DNA of 64,000 nucleotides from Terriglobia bacterium (lineage in GTDB: Bacteria > Acidobacteriota > UBA6911). Shown here in pieces: positions 1 through 6,800 of the stretch. Location: the NCBI GenBank assembly GCA_020072565.1, contig JAIQGI010000034.1:1-64000 (forward strand), read 5' to 3'. Positions within the stretch are counted from its first letter, which is position 1, and every line of letters starts with the position of its first letter. Below the pieces are notes generated by a model, which saw nothing but the letters and a program-made list of their open reading frames with translations, was not told the DNA's origin and ran no database searches. The translations under genes and the position numbers were made by a program.

Positions 1-304
1 CCCGCTCGCATCGGCGAAGGCGGATTTCAATTAAGCTGATCCGGCGAATGAGGACCTTCTGAGCCGTGGATACATCACCACCCAGGTCCGCTATAAGGTC
101 GTTCTCCAAGTGGTCGCGCTCCCTTTCCTCCTCGGGACTCAGGCGAGGAGAGTAGGCGCCGTGCCTGAGACCCTTCTGGTTCCCGGGCGGACCACCGGCG
201 CCGAACCTGCCTTTGGGCTTTGAAGGAGGAATTTCGTCCTCTTTCTGCTCCCCAGGCGCACCCGCTGGTTTGTCCCTGCTTTCATCATCTTGTGTCATAA
301 GCAT
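1..304 (-). CDS. Partial HGAYS-motif protein, possibly terminase small subunit-like
   Basis: This reading frame runs off the left edge, so only about the first 101 residues are visible. The N-terminus is hydrophilic and disordered-looking (many Gln, Asp, Glu, Pro), followed by a Gly/Pro-rich GNQKGLRHGAYS segment and a charged helix rich in Glu and Arg. That segment resembles the GNxxAxxHGxYS motif common in phage-associated proteins, including some terminase small subunits; this link is motif-level inference only. Two in-frame ATGs are possible: 304 (with AGG a few bases upstream) and 298. The gene follows the HTH gene on the same strand with a gap of about 20 bases, so they probably share a transcript. 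The C-terminal part outside the window is needed for a firm call. Confidence 0.5.
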   Translation of the reverse strand, partial: MLMTQDDESRDKPAGAPGEQKEDEIPPSKPKGRFGAGGPPGNQKGLRHGAYSPRLSPEEERERDHLENDLIADLGGDVSTAQKVLIRRISLIEIRLRRCER

Positions 305-325
305 TTACCTGTTGTGACCCACGAA

Positions 326-634
326 TTAGGTATTCTTTTCCTCTGCCAAAGCCCGCTTTTTCGCCGCCTGGAGCAACCCACGAAGACCGCCAACCGGCGC
401 CGGTGTTGCTTCCCTGGTTTCAGCGTGACGCTCCATGAACTTGTCGAGGATAGAGCGCCGGAAGTACAGCATTCCGCCAACGCGATACCGTTCGATTTCG
501 CGGAGACCCTCCAGCTTCCGGGGAGACATGCCGAGGTACTTCGCCGCTGAGCGCTTCGGCAGGTAGGCATCTCCCATCAGGAGCGCGACCACCTCCTCGA
601 CATGAATCAGTTTCCCGGATAGTTCAGGGCTCAT
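326..634 (-). CDS. Excisionase-like helix-turn-helix DNA-binding protein
   Basis: A 102-residue protein with a central HTH_17/MerR-like segment at about residues 24-72: YLPKRSAAKYLGMSPRKLEG is followed by a wing-like stretch (YRVGGMLYFRRSILDKFMERH). This layout, with the final helix ending in xFMERH, is typical of excisionase-family and AlpA-like proteins, which bind DNA in phages, integrated elements and plasmids to control excision or transcription. The tail (residues 73-102) is basic and alanine-rich. It lies between the repeat-rich putative origin and the partial HGAYS gene, all on the minus strand, so it could act on the repeat block. Functional role (excision versus transcription control) is not decided by sequence. 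Confidence 0.7.
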   Translation of the reverse strand: MSPELSGKLIHVEEVVALLMGDAYLPKRSAAKYLGMSPRKLEGLREIERYRVGGMLYFRRSILDKFMERHAETREATPAPVGGLRGLLQAAKKRALAEEKNT

Positions 635-877
635 GGTTCCTCAACCATTCAGGCGCCGGTCCTGCGTTTGTCTCTACCAGTCCAACCATCACGTGATAGT
701 GGACACTTTCTTTCTCTGGACACTGGACAGTCCCCCTCTAAAGAGGGGGGGACTTGTCCACTGATGTTATTGGACAAGCCTGTGGACACTCTGTCCACGC
801 TTGTATCTACTTGAGATGTCAACACTTCACTTACCTTTATAATTCCTGTGTGGACACCATGTGGACACTCTGTCCAA

Positions 878-902
878 TGGACACTTTTTCGAAGAGTGTC
901 CA
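878..902. repeat. Palindrome copy 1 in the hexamer cluster
   Basis: Inverted repeat with arms TGGACACT (878-885) and AGTGTCCA (895-902) around a TTCGAA-containing centre. Its core is identical to the second copy at 992-1018. Two near-identical palindromes about 115 bases apart suggest a dimeric protein binding site. Confidence 0.7.
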
Positions 903-991
903 CTGGCACAGTTCTCAGCCAGCAACTTGTTGAAGCAACGCAACTTTCCCCCATTCCGGTAGGGTAGTTATCCGGCCATTTCTCTTGTCCA

Positions 992-1018
992 GTGGACACT
1001 TTTTCGAAGAGTGTCCAC
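992..1018. repeat. Palindrome copy 2 in the hexamer cluster
   Basis: Inverted repeat with arms GTGGACACT (992-1000) and AGTGTCCAC (1010-1018) around TTCGAA. It shares its centre and inner arms exactly with the copy at 878-902. A further TGTCCA follows at 1023, so two half-sites lie side by side. Confidence 0.7.
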
Positions 1019-1054
1019 AAAGTGTCCACAGCCGGGAAAGTTTCCCTGATCGAA

Positions 1055-2707
1055 TTAGCCAACTCGTTGTAACAGAGCAACTTTGCCACCTTCCAACAAG
1101 GTAAATGAGCGGTTATGCCTCTGGACGGTCTTGTAGATGGTGTCCTTCTTGACGTCCATCGCTTCCGCCACGTCGTCCACCAGTAGGGCGCCGCCGCGCA
1201 ACAGGTGAGCCATCCGCTCGCGGATCGTCATCTTGTCTGCCAAGTCGGGGGTGTCGGCGGGATTCTCTCTGGTGAAATAAGTGCGGTCGGAAGTGAACTC
1301 GATTTTGAACCCGATTGGTGGAAGGAGACGCCCCAGGTTCGCCTTGCGATTGAAGAAGCCAACGGATAGCGTCTGGCCGTCGAGTAATGCATCGGCAAGC
1401 TTGACGTAGTAGGTGCACCGAGCACCGTTGTGCCAGAAGACGGACCCGAAGGGTTTTTGATCGGCTCCATCGGCTTTGCTGACGTGGGCGATATGAAGCG
1501 AGCCCACGCCAATCTGACGGACGGCCCGGAAGTACCTGCCGGCTACCTCTGCGGCTTCCGGAGGTCCATCACAGGCAAAGGCAATGGAATCATACAGGGC
1601 GTAATCGATATGCTCATCACGAACGATACGCCGCAGCCGGTCAGCTTCGTAAACCAGGGGCCGCTCACAGCGCGCGTAAGAGATCCTCGGCATTGCCTTG
1701 CCGAAGAGACGTTCGAGACGATCGCGGTGATCCTCGCCTGCCAACTCCCAGTCGAAAAATGCAACCGAAAGACCCTGCTGCACCAGGCGGCCGGCCGTAT
1801 ACAACCCGTGATACGATTTGGCTGCGCCTCCGTCACCAAATTCAATGGTCGGATGCCGGCGCGGCAGGACCAGGCCGTCAACGCTGATTGCATCGTCCGC
1901 GTTTGGTCTTTCCAATTCGCGCAAGTCAACCGCCGGCTGCCCGGCGCGTTCCGCTCCCAAAACACGCTGGCACAGTTCTTCGAGGTATCCCGACCAGTCC
2001 AATTCCTTCGTGTTGGATCGATCTGTCAGCAACTTGGCGCGCTCCGAACGGGCTCGGGCTGAAGACAGATTGAAGTCAGCGACGGACACAACGCCGTCAT
2101 AGGTTCGCACTCCAGGCAGCTTGCAGCGAACGCACAACTCCCCGATTAGTTCGTTATGCTCGCGTCGCAGCCGATCCGCGTCAAAAACGATTCCGAGTTG
2201 CGGCAGGCTGAGGGTGTATCGATCTTCTGCGAGCTGTTCGAATTTGTGCGCCTGGGGCTCGGGCGAGATGCGTTGAATTTTCTGCAGGTCGCAGATTAGC
2301 TTTTCTCTCGCCGCATCCGGATCAGATCCGTTATCGGCTGCCTTCGCCAGCGCCGCTTTAATGACTTCCCGGGTCTTTCGCGCATCCGCGACTTTCCGGA
2401 CCGTCTCGGCATACGCCGCCGCGTTCGCGCCGCATCCGCCACTGTCGGTCAGACTGCAGACATACGCGGCCCCGCCGGCCTTGTCGAGTTCGCCCGCCGC
2501 GCTGAGTGCCGCAACAACCGTTCCGGGATCAACGACACCCTCAGCCTCGAAAAGGTTGAGAGCGGTACGAAAAATGATGCCATGCGCTTGTGAGAGATCT
2601 TCAGGTTCGATGATCGAAGCGGCTTTCTCCAGGCAGTCAGGCTCGCGCAGAATAGCGCAGAGCCGCGTCCGTTCCGCTTCGGAATTGAAGGGCTGGGCCG
2701 TGCTCAT
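1055..2707 (-). CDS. Replication protein with DnaB N-domain and RecA-like ATPase domain
   Basis: A 550-residue protein, starting at the ATG whose first bases overlap the TGA of the upstream small gene (ATGA, 2704-2707); an earlier in-frame ATG at 2728 would overlap that gene more. Residues 1 to about 130 resemble the helical DnaB N-terminal domain (E-x-x-x-L-C-A-I-L start, then LSQAHGIIFRTALNLFE). The middle (about 265-470) looks like a RepA/AAA_25-type RecA fold with a Walker A-like GDGGAAKS and a Walker B-like YALYDSIAFAC. The second Gly of the canonical loop is Ala. The C-terminal 60 residues form an HTH-like segment (VDDVAEAMDVKKDTIYKTVQ). Such proteins unwind or initiate at origins in plasmids and satellites; the neighbouring iteron-like block fits. 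No primase motif is seen. Confidence 0.75.
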   Translation of the reverse strand: MSTAQPFNSEAERTRLCAILREPDCLEKAASIIEPEDLSQAHGIIFRTALNLFEAEGVVDPGTVVAALSAAGELDKAGGAAYVCSLTDSGGCGANAAAYAETVRKVADARKTREVIKAALAKAADNGSDPDAAREKLICDLQKIQRISPEPQAHKFEQLAEDRYTLSLPQLGIVFDADRLRREHNELIGELCVRCKLPGVRTYDGVVSVADFNLSSARARSERAKLLTDRSNTKELDWSGYLEELCQRVLGAERAGQPAVDLRELERPNADDAISVDGLVLPRRHPTIEFGDGGAAKSYHGLYTAGRLVQQGLSVAFFDWELAGEDHRDRLERLFGKAMPRISYARCERPLVYEADRLRRIVRDEHIDYALYDSIAFACDGPPEAAEVAGRYFRAVRQIGVGSLHIAHVSKADGADQKPFGSVFWHNGARCTYYVKLADALLDGQTLSVGFFNRKANLGRLLPPIGFKIEFTSDRTYFTRENPADTPDLADKMTIRERMAHLLRGGALLVDDVAEAMDVKKDTIYKTVQRHNRSFTLLEGGKVALLQRVG

Positions 2708-2898
2708 GCGCGCTCCATTCTGCAGCACTTCAGCTGTTGGACGAGCTCAGCTTTTTCCACAAAGAGGCGGCTGGCTTCTCTCTTATCCCCTCGGCGCTCC
2801 GCGCGTTTTATTGCGCGCGTGAGAGCGTGCCCGATTACCTGTAAGTGTTCAAAATTCCCAGGCCCTTGACTCCAAGATATTGCTCGCTGTATCTTCAT
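2704..2898 (-). CDS. Small basic protein upstream of the replication gene
   Basis: A 64-residue protein of unknown function. The middle is strongly charged (RAIKRAERRGDKREASRLF) and the end carries two Cys. Its TGA overlaps the ATG of the replication gene by the 4-base ATGA arrangement, so translation is probably coupled. It may be a copy-control or accessory replication factor, but only position supports that. The region upstream of its start is covered by a candidate antisense RNA. Confidence 0.5.
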   Translation of the reverse strand: MKIQRAISWSQGPGNFEHLQVIGHALTRAIKRAERRGDKREASRLFVEKAELVQQLKCCRMERA

Positions 2899-2901
2899 GT
2901 T

Positions 2902-2953
2902 GCTGCCCGTTTAGATTTCGAGCCCTACCGTTTCCCGCGGTTGGGCTCTTTTG
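2902..2953 (+). ncRNA. Candidate short antisense RNA over the replication leader
   Basis: On the plus strand, TTGACT (2866-2871) and TATCTT (2890-2895) are separated by 18 bases. About 50 bases further lies an intrinsic-terminator-like hairpin (GAGCCCTACCG at 2920-2930 with CGGTTGGGCTC at 2938-2948, one mismatch) followed by TTTTGTT. The predicted RNA would be complementary to the leader of the minus-strand small gene/replication gene. This matches the layout of counter-transcribed RNAs that limit plasmid replication. No open frame fits. The call is inference from architecture only. Confidence 0.3.
2920..2953 (+). terminator. Hairpin plus T-rich tail
   Basis: An 11-bp stem with one mismatch and a 7-base loop, followed by TTTTGTT, in the leader of the replication genes. 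On the minus strand the same hairpin would form in the mRNA leader and could influence translation. Confidence 0.5.
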
Positions 2954-2979
2954 TTATGCGTAGGCCTCCCCCTTGGGGC

Positions 2980-3168
2980 TCATGCACGGACCCCCTCCTG
3001 CTGCTCGGCAGTCCGGCGTGGCAACGGCTGATGCTCGGGCCATTCGCCGGGGTGCATCCGCAGAATCAGCCGCTCCAGGAAAAATTTGAGAAACTGGGGA
3101 TCGCGCGTAGTCAGGATTGCGCGATCCTTCCCACCTTTCCGGCTCTCGACCAGTGCTATGTAAATCAT
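2980..3168 (-). CDS. Small protein of unknown function
   Basis: About 62 residues from ATG 3168 (a GTG at 3177 is in frame but sits too close to the GGAG at its 5' side; GAGGG precedes the ATG). The sequence MIYIALVESRKGG, then RAILTTRDPQFLKFFLERLILRMH, looks like a compact alpha/beta unit with an amphipathic helix, followed by a charged tail. It lies between the 435-residue gene and the replication genes on the same strand. No family recognised. Confidence 0.45.
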   Translation of the reverse strand: MIYIALVESRKGGKDRAILTTRDPQFLKFFLERLILRMHPGEWPEHQPLPRRTAEQQEGVRA

Positions 3169-3296
3169 TTCCCTCACTCTCCTTTACCCTGTAGGTGAGC
3201 GGTGTGACAGTTTTCGAGGGTTTGGAAAGCCGGTGTCAGGCGTAATTGCTTGGAAGGTTTGGAGTAAAAATTTTTTCGGGAAATTTGCGGATGAAG

Positions 3297-4604
3297 CTAC
3301 TTTTTGGACTTGCCTCTGATGCGGGAGAGTATCTTGCGTTCATTGGCGGGATTGATCTGCATGGGCCCCTGGGCGGCCTTGCGGGCTTCTTCAAATGACA
3401 AACCTGGATCATTCCACAAGGTGTTCCACAGCCTCAGGATATATCGTCTCTCTTGCAAGGGCAGGAGGTCGATCTTTTCCGCTAGAATCTTTTTTTCGTC
3501 GGTATCCGTCACAGCCTCGATAAACGGAAACCCCATTCGGTAGCCGCCGGAACCGCCTTCAAGGGCATCATCTGCGGATTCGGGATTGATATAATCCTCG
3601 AAGGGCTCGGCCTCGATCTTCTTCTGGCCCTCTTTTCTACAATTCAATCGTAGATCTTCCAAATGAATCAGCGTGGCATCCTCGCCGTTGTAGCTCCAGC
3701 CCGCGAGGTCTAAAACGTCTTTGGCAAAATCTTGCTGAGTTTTGTCTTTGAGCCATTCCCAGTACTCGATCAAGGGAAGCGCTGACGGGGCAACAAGGGC
3801 CTTTCTACCATCTGCCGTCTTGAGATATCTCGTCCTATTAATCCGTCTCTGAGCCGGTGTCGCTTCTTTGTCGCGCTGACTGTATAGGGACGCCAACAAA
3901 AGTTGCCGCGCTTGTGCTTTGTTGAGTTCTCCTTCTGCCATCATTCGCCGAAACGCGGCGCTGGCTTCCGGGTTCTCAAGCTTCAAAGGGATTCTTGCTA
4001 CCAGCCGTCTCGCTGCTGTCAGCCTCCAGGCATCGGGCGGGGTTTGGATTCCTTCATACGATCCGACTACGTGACGGAAAACGTACCTCGCTGCGATGGG
4101 TCTGGGTATGCCCCTGAAGATTTGCATTTCCTGATACAGGCGGAGACGGTCCAGTGTGAGTCGGCTTATCGGAAGGATGTCGAACAGCTGTAAGTCAGGA
4201 ATTAAAAACTGTGCTTCCAGCATGCCCACCAACAAAAGCGTCATCAAGACCGGGTGGCACCAGCAGTCATCGAAATAAGATCGGACTGGATAAATCACCT
4301 CCTTGGGGTCTGCGCGGTGCTTGTCAGGCTTCCATGCCTCTGTTTCCGCAATTTCAATCTCTACCGGTTCGAAAATCTTGATGATCTGAAACAAGTCCTC
4401 CATCCGATAAATCGCTCTAATTCCGCGCTGCTCGCGTGCATAGAGATACAGTTTTGAAAACTCTTCCGCGGTCTTAATCCATTTGGCGTTCTCAATCAGC
4501 CATTCATAGGGGAGCGGGTCAAAACTGTCCGGGAAAGAAATGCCAACCGCACCTTCCGGCGAATTGTCCTCGTGTTGGTTATCTCGCCGCTTCTTGCGGT
4601 CCAT
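3297..4604 (-). CDS. Unknown 435-residue protein of the island
   Basis: No family recognised. The protein is soluble and rich in Arg, Leu and Glu. Residues 1-60 are charged and end in YEWLIENAKWIKTAEEF. The middle has many helical stretches with Trp and Pro. An acidic, low-complexity stretch (EGGSGG area, about residue 350) precedes the last 70 residues, LPLQERRYILRLW...LSFEEARKAA...NERKILSRIRGKSKK. These loosely resemble a sigma-region-4-like helix-turn-helix with a basic end. That resemblance is weak and I treat it as a hint of DNA binding only. Upstream on the same strand, before the mobile element inserted, was the small membrane protein gene now at 8857-9123. Confidence 0.6.
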   Translation of the reverse strand: MDRKKRRDNQHEDNSPEGAVGISFPDSFDPLPYEWLIENAKWIKTAEEFSKLYLYAREQRGIRAIYRMEDLFQIIKIFEPVEIEIAETEAWKPDKHRADPKEVIYPVRSYFDDCWCHPVLMTLLLVGMLEAQFLIPDLQLFDILPISRLTLDRLRLYQEMQIFRGIPRPIAARYVFRHVVGSYEGIQTPPDAWRLTAARRLVARIPLKLENPEASAAFRRMMAEGELNKAQARQLLLASLYSQRDKEATPAQRRINRTRYLKTADGRKALVAPSALPLIEYWEWLKDKTQQDFAKDVLDLAGWSYNGEDATLIHLEDLRLNCRKEGQKKIEAEPFEDYINPESADDALEGGSGGYRMGFPFIEAVTDTDEKKILAEKIDLLPLQERRYILRLWNTLWNDPGLSFEEARKAAQGPMQINPANERKILSRIRGKSKK

Positions 4605-4706
4605 GCGTCGCCTCCGTCGCGACTCCGAAGGGGATGCCCGGCAGGCGGCTCGGAATGCCGCCGTTCGCCTGCGCTGGCTAGCCGGGCACAGCCTATTCTA
4701 TCACTG

Positions 4707-4714
4707 AAAGATTG
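4707..4714. repeat. Left target-site duplication
   Basis: AAAGATTG directly abuts the left inverted end of the IS1-type element and recurs at 8908-8915. Duplication of 8 bases fits IS1-family insertion. Confidence 0.85.
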
Positions 4715-4731
4715 GGTAGTGGGTCATTTTG
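4715..4731 (+). repeat. Left terminal inverted repeat
   Basis: GGTAGTGGGTCATTTTG, reverse-complementary to 8891-8907 without mismatch. The first bases resemble the GGT-start of IS1 ends. Confidence 0.85.
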
Positions 4732-5557
4732 ATTTTTGCTCAGTCAAAAGCGCGATGTCACGGACCGTCAAAGAACTGCCGATCAGTCCCGCTTCCATCG
4801 CAGGCGTGACCCTGAGCGTCTGATGGATTCGCACGAAATTGTAATAGAAGAAATGCAGGCTGATCGCGTGCATCAGGTTCTCGACCTTCTTGGAAAAGGC
4901 ATTTGTCAGTCGCGTAAATCGGCGCATGTTCATGCGCATGGTTAGGTTTTGCCGCTCCACATAGCTTGTGGAAATGTGCTTCTGATCTGGATTGCCGGTG
5001 ATCGCGGTTGCCCTGGTTCCGATGCATACGGCGGGACTATAGCGCGTTTCTTCCTGAACCGTTCCATAAAGCTTCACAAGCATGGCGTAGTCGATGTCGG
5101 CACCAAAAGCATCCTCAACGGCATCCAGATAAACCTTGTGGCCATCTGTGGTGAGCTGGATACGATTGCGTAGCCTTTCAGCAAGGTCATGGATGAAAGC
5201 ATAGGCGCTCTGCGCGTTGCGATTGGCGACGTTCCAAGAGACACAAAGCTTGCTGTCAGCATCGATAGCCGTCCAGGTCCAGACATCGCCCCACCCAAAA
5301 ACGCCCTTGGCGTACTCTGGCACGTTCTTTTCCTTGGCTCGGCAGAAGGACCAAATCTCATCGCATTGCACGCGTTGGGAGCGCACATCGCGCACCTTGC
5401 GGTCATGGAAATCAAGGCATGCTGCGCCGACTTCGGCCAGGAGCTTCAGGACTGCGCCCTTGCTGTGGCCTGTCATGCGGCAGGTTGCGCGGATGGAATT
5501 GCCTTCTACCAAGGCCGAAATGATCTGTGTTTTTTCGTCTACACTTAGTTTGTTCAT
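4724..5557 (-). CDS. IS1-family DDE transposase
   Basis: A 277-residue single-frame transposase. Residues 5-42 form a helix-turn-helix (VEGNSIRATCRMTGHSKGAV) for end recognition. The catalytic triad is visible: D66 in QCDEIWSF, D138 in TTDGHKVY and E201 in YVERQN, which is the arrangement of the IS1-type DDE domain. Length is close to other single-ORF IS1 relatives; no frameshift is needed. The TGA lies inside the left terminal repeat. The gene has a strong promoter at 5564-5592. It looks intact, and the perfect ends and duplication suggest recent activity. Confidence 0.92.
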   Translation of the reverse strand: MNKLSVDEKTQIISALVEGNSIRATCRMTGHSKGAVLKLLAEVGAACLDFHDRKVRDVRSQRVQCDEIWSFCRAKEKNVPEYAKGVFGWGDVWTWTAIDADSKLCVSWNVANRNAQSAYAFIHDLAERLRNRIQLTTDGHKVYLDAVEDAFGADIDYAMLVKLYGTVQEETRYSPAVCIGTRATAITGNPDQKHISTSYVERQNLTMRMNMRRFTRLTNAFSKKVENLMHAISLHFFYYNFVRIHQTLRVTPAMEAGLIGSSLTVRDIALLTEQKSK

Positions 5558-5563
5558 GGTGAT

Positions 5564-5592
5564 ATTATGCTTGACCGCTCAAGCATTGTCAA
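5564..5592 (-). promoter_or_regulatory. Transposase promoter with palindromic spacer
   Basis: On the minus strand, TTGACA (5587-5592) is separated by 17 bases from CATAAT (5564-5569), close to the sigma-70 consensus. The spacer contains the palindrome GCTTGA/TCAAGC around GCGG (5570-5585), a likely binding site for the transposase or a repressor. Confidence 0.65.
5568..5581 (+). repeat. Internal copy of the 14-base direct repeat
   Basis: TGCTTGACCGCTCA here lies in the transposase promoter and recurs at 8872-8885, 22 bases from the right end. The two copies bracket the cargo. Confidence 0.75.
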
Positions 5593-5653
5593 CATAAATC
5601 GACATGCGGGGATTGATTTTTTTCAATTCTTTAGCCGATAATACCTAGAGTCT

Positions 5654-5729
5654 TGGAGCGGGCGGTCGGACTCGAACCGGCAATGTCGGGATGGAAAGCC
5701 ACGCGTTTTGCCTGTTAAACTACGCCCGC
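5654..5729 (-). tRNA. tRNA-like gene, probably tRNA-Gly derived (anticodon ambiguous)
   Basis: On the minus strand a 76-base cloverleaf can be drawn. The acceptor stem is perfect (GCGGGCG with CGCCCGC), then U73 and an encoded CCA. The D stem is GTTT/AAAC, and the T arm is GCCGG-TTCGAGT-CCGAC with one mismatch. The acceptor and U73 are of glycine type and TCC is present. An extra T shifts the 7-base anticodon loop to read TTC, and the anticodon stem has a mismatch. This may be a decayed glycine tRNA, a loop-altered tRNA, or a tRNA-like decoy. A tRNA of this kind on a small IS is unusual. Confidence 0.55.
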
Positions 5730-5733
5730 AAAA

Positions 5734-5761
5734 GGGGATAGGTTGATCGATACCTATCCCC
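5734..5761 (-). terminator. Hairpin, possible terminator of the 260-residue gene
   Basis: Ten-base perfect arms (GGGGATAGGT 5734-5743, ACCTATCCCC 5752-5761) with an 8-base loop. Read on the minus strand it is followed by TTTT, just before the tRNA-like gene. Confidence 0.45.
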
Positions 5762-5786
5762 AACTCGTTTAGACTCAAGATTTAGC

Positions 5787-5814
5787 TTGACAATGGTGGC
5801 GGGCGTGCTAGAAT
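5787..5814 (+). promoter_or_regulatory. Candidate promoter of a short RNA
   Basis: TTGACA (5787-5792) and TAGAAT (5809-5814) with a 16-base spacer, on the plus strand. No protein gene follows before the terminator at 5861. Confidence 0.45.
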
Positions 5815-5820
5815 GCACAC

Positions 5821-5891
5821 GAAGCCATATAAGTTCGCCAAGAACATTTGGTTTCACCCGGGCCGTGTTTCAGCACGGCCTTTTGCTTTTT
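5821..5891 (+). ncRNA. Candidate small RNA of about 70 bases
   Basis: A near-consensus promoter (5787-5814) is followed after about 45 bases by a rho-independent terminator (GGCCGTG 5861-5867, CACGGCC 5874-5880, then TTTTGCTTTTT). The transcript would start near 5821 and end near 5891, converging on the 260-residue gene whose stop is at 5890. The transcribed part has no ribosome-binding site and start pair. Such a unit could be a regulatory RNA or simply a relic. Confidence 0.4.
5861..5891 (+). terminator. Rho-independent terminator
   Basis: Stem GGCCGTG/CACGGCC, loop TTTCAG, then TTTTGCTTTTT. Orientation of the T-run supports the plus strand. Confidence 0.65.
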
Positions 5892-6672
5892 AGCTCTTCT
5901 TGCTTTCCCTACGTTTTACGTATAATTCTAAAATCCCATTTAAATAATCAAGATCTTCACGGTCAAACTCCAGGGGTACCATTACCGATCTTGTTCCATC
6001 TAGAATAACCGGAAAGCTATCAACGAGATACGGCATAGCCTTCGGTACAACGTGAGATGCTAATGGGCCGATAGCGTTAGGACTATCGACGGGGGGAGTA
6101 TCAGACTCTCTTGGCAATGGCATTTGGACCCCTCCATTCAAACTGGAAGAGGGCATCTGAAGTACTCGAATCTTGCCGCCTTCGTCTTTCAGAATCCCGG
6201 CCATCCTTCCAGATTGCTTGAAGGATTCTACCCATTTTTCTCGATGTTCGGAAGAGATTTTATAGTCCCGTTGCAATGTATTCGCAAAAAACGTGTCCTC
6301 GGGCAGATAGCCTCCACGGTACTTTTCGTGTAGCGCCCTGTAGAGTGGAATTGCATTGAAGGCGGTAAGGACCATCTCGCGATGTTCTTCGTCGGACGAA
6401 GGCGCAACAATGGCCTGGCCGGAAGCGGTTAGAGTGACAGATCTCTTGTCTGTGCGAATTAGTCCGAAGCCTCTCATAGCAACGAGTTTCATCTGAAATC
6501 CGCTACTTTTGACAGTCGTACCCATAGAGGAAGCAAGATCATCTGGATGAATAGATCCTCCAGACTTATCGTAAATGAGCTTTGCCAGAGCGATGGCATC
6601 TTTTAAGTCTATGGTCGGAGGAGCACTACTCGCCGTTCTGGGCATATCAGTTTGGCCTCCACGTAAGGGCAT
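5890..6672 (-). CDS. Unknown cargo protein with winged-helix-like N-terminus
   Basis: A 260-residue protein with no family recognised (an ATG at residue 10 is an alternative start). Residues 20-90 look like a winged helix: LKDAIALAKLIYDKSGGSIHPDDLASSMGTTVKSSGFQMKL, then LGLI-type strand (GFGLIRTDKRSVTLTASGQAIV). A second helical part follows to about residue 165, then a Pro/Ser-rich linker and a compact C-terminal domain (SFPVILDGTRSVMVPLEFDREDLDYL). The N-terminal arrangement resembles proteins that test chromatin or DNA state through paired winged helices, but this is fold-level inference. It is cargo of the IS1-type element and its own transcription unit, facing the NYN gene across a 265-base gap. 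Confidence 0.6.
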   Translation of the reverse strand: MPLRGGQTDMPRTASSAPPTIDLKDAIALAKLIYDKSGGSIHPDDLASSMGTTVKSSGFQMKLVAMRGFGLIRTDKRSVTLTASGQAIVAPSSDEEHREMVLTAFNAIPLYRALHEKYRGGYLPEDTFFANTLQRDYKISSEHREKWVESFKQSGRMAGILKDEGGKIRVLQMPSSSLNGGVQMPLPRESDTPPVDSPNAIGPLASHVVPKAMPYLVDSFPVILDGTRSVMVPLEFDREDLDYLNGILELYVKRRESKKS

Positions 6673-6765
6673 TATGAAGAGTTATTCTGTGAGTGTCAAG
6701 AATAGACTGAATAAAAATGTGAGCGAGTTATTCTGCGATGACCGTTTTATAGAAAAAAATCCTGC

Positions 6766-6794
6766 TTGACGCGGGGGTTCGATCCGATGAGAAT
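6766..6794 (+). promoter_or_regulatory. Candidate promoter upstream of the NYN leader RNA
   Basis: TTGACG (6766-6771) and GAGAAT (6789-6794) are separated by 17 bases on the plus strand. The -10 element matches the consensus at four of six positions. Confidence 0.35.
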
Positions 6795-6800
6795 AATGTC

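Larger units (their letters stand above)
701..1028. repeat. Cluster of 16 TGGACA/TGTCCA hexamers, candidate iteron origin
   Basis: TGGACA occurs at 701, 718, 725, 772, 784, 851, 862, 878 and 993; TGTCCA occurs at 756, 793, 871, 897, 986, 1012 and 1023. Chance would give well under one copy in this length. Several copies pair into palindromes (see 878-902 and 992-1018), and a C/G-rich hairpin sits at 731-754 (CCCCTCT/AGAGGGG). An AT-rich stretch at about 800-845 lies between two repeat groups. The block sits immediately past the 3' end of the replication-helicase gene, as origins do in staphylococcal pathogenicity islands and some plasmids. Origin function is inference; an operator array for the nearby HTH protein is the alternative. 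A 146-codon open frame crosses the block but looks like a by-product of the repeats. Confidence 0.65.

Noticed and set aside
701-1028. CRISPR-like array
   Set aside because: The repeats are 6-9 bases, occur in both orientations and have irregular spacing; no Cas genes are present.
649-1089. 146-codon open frame across the hexamer cluster on the minus strand
   Set aside because: It overlaps the replication gene by 35 bases, has no family, and its repeated peptide words (VDTL, VSTG) simply follow the DNA repeats. I treat the region as repeat DNA.
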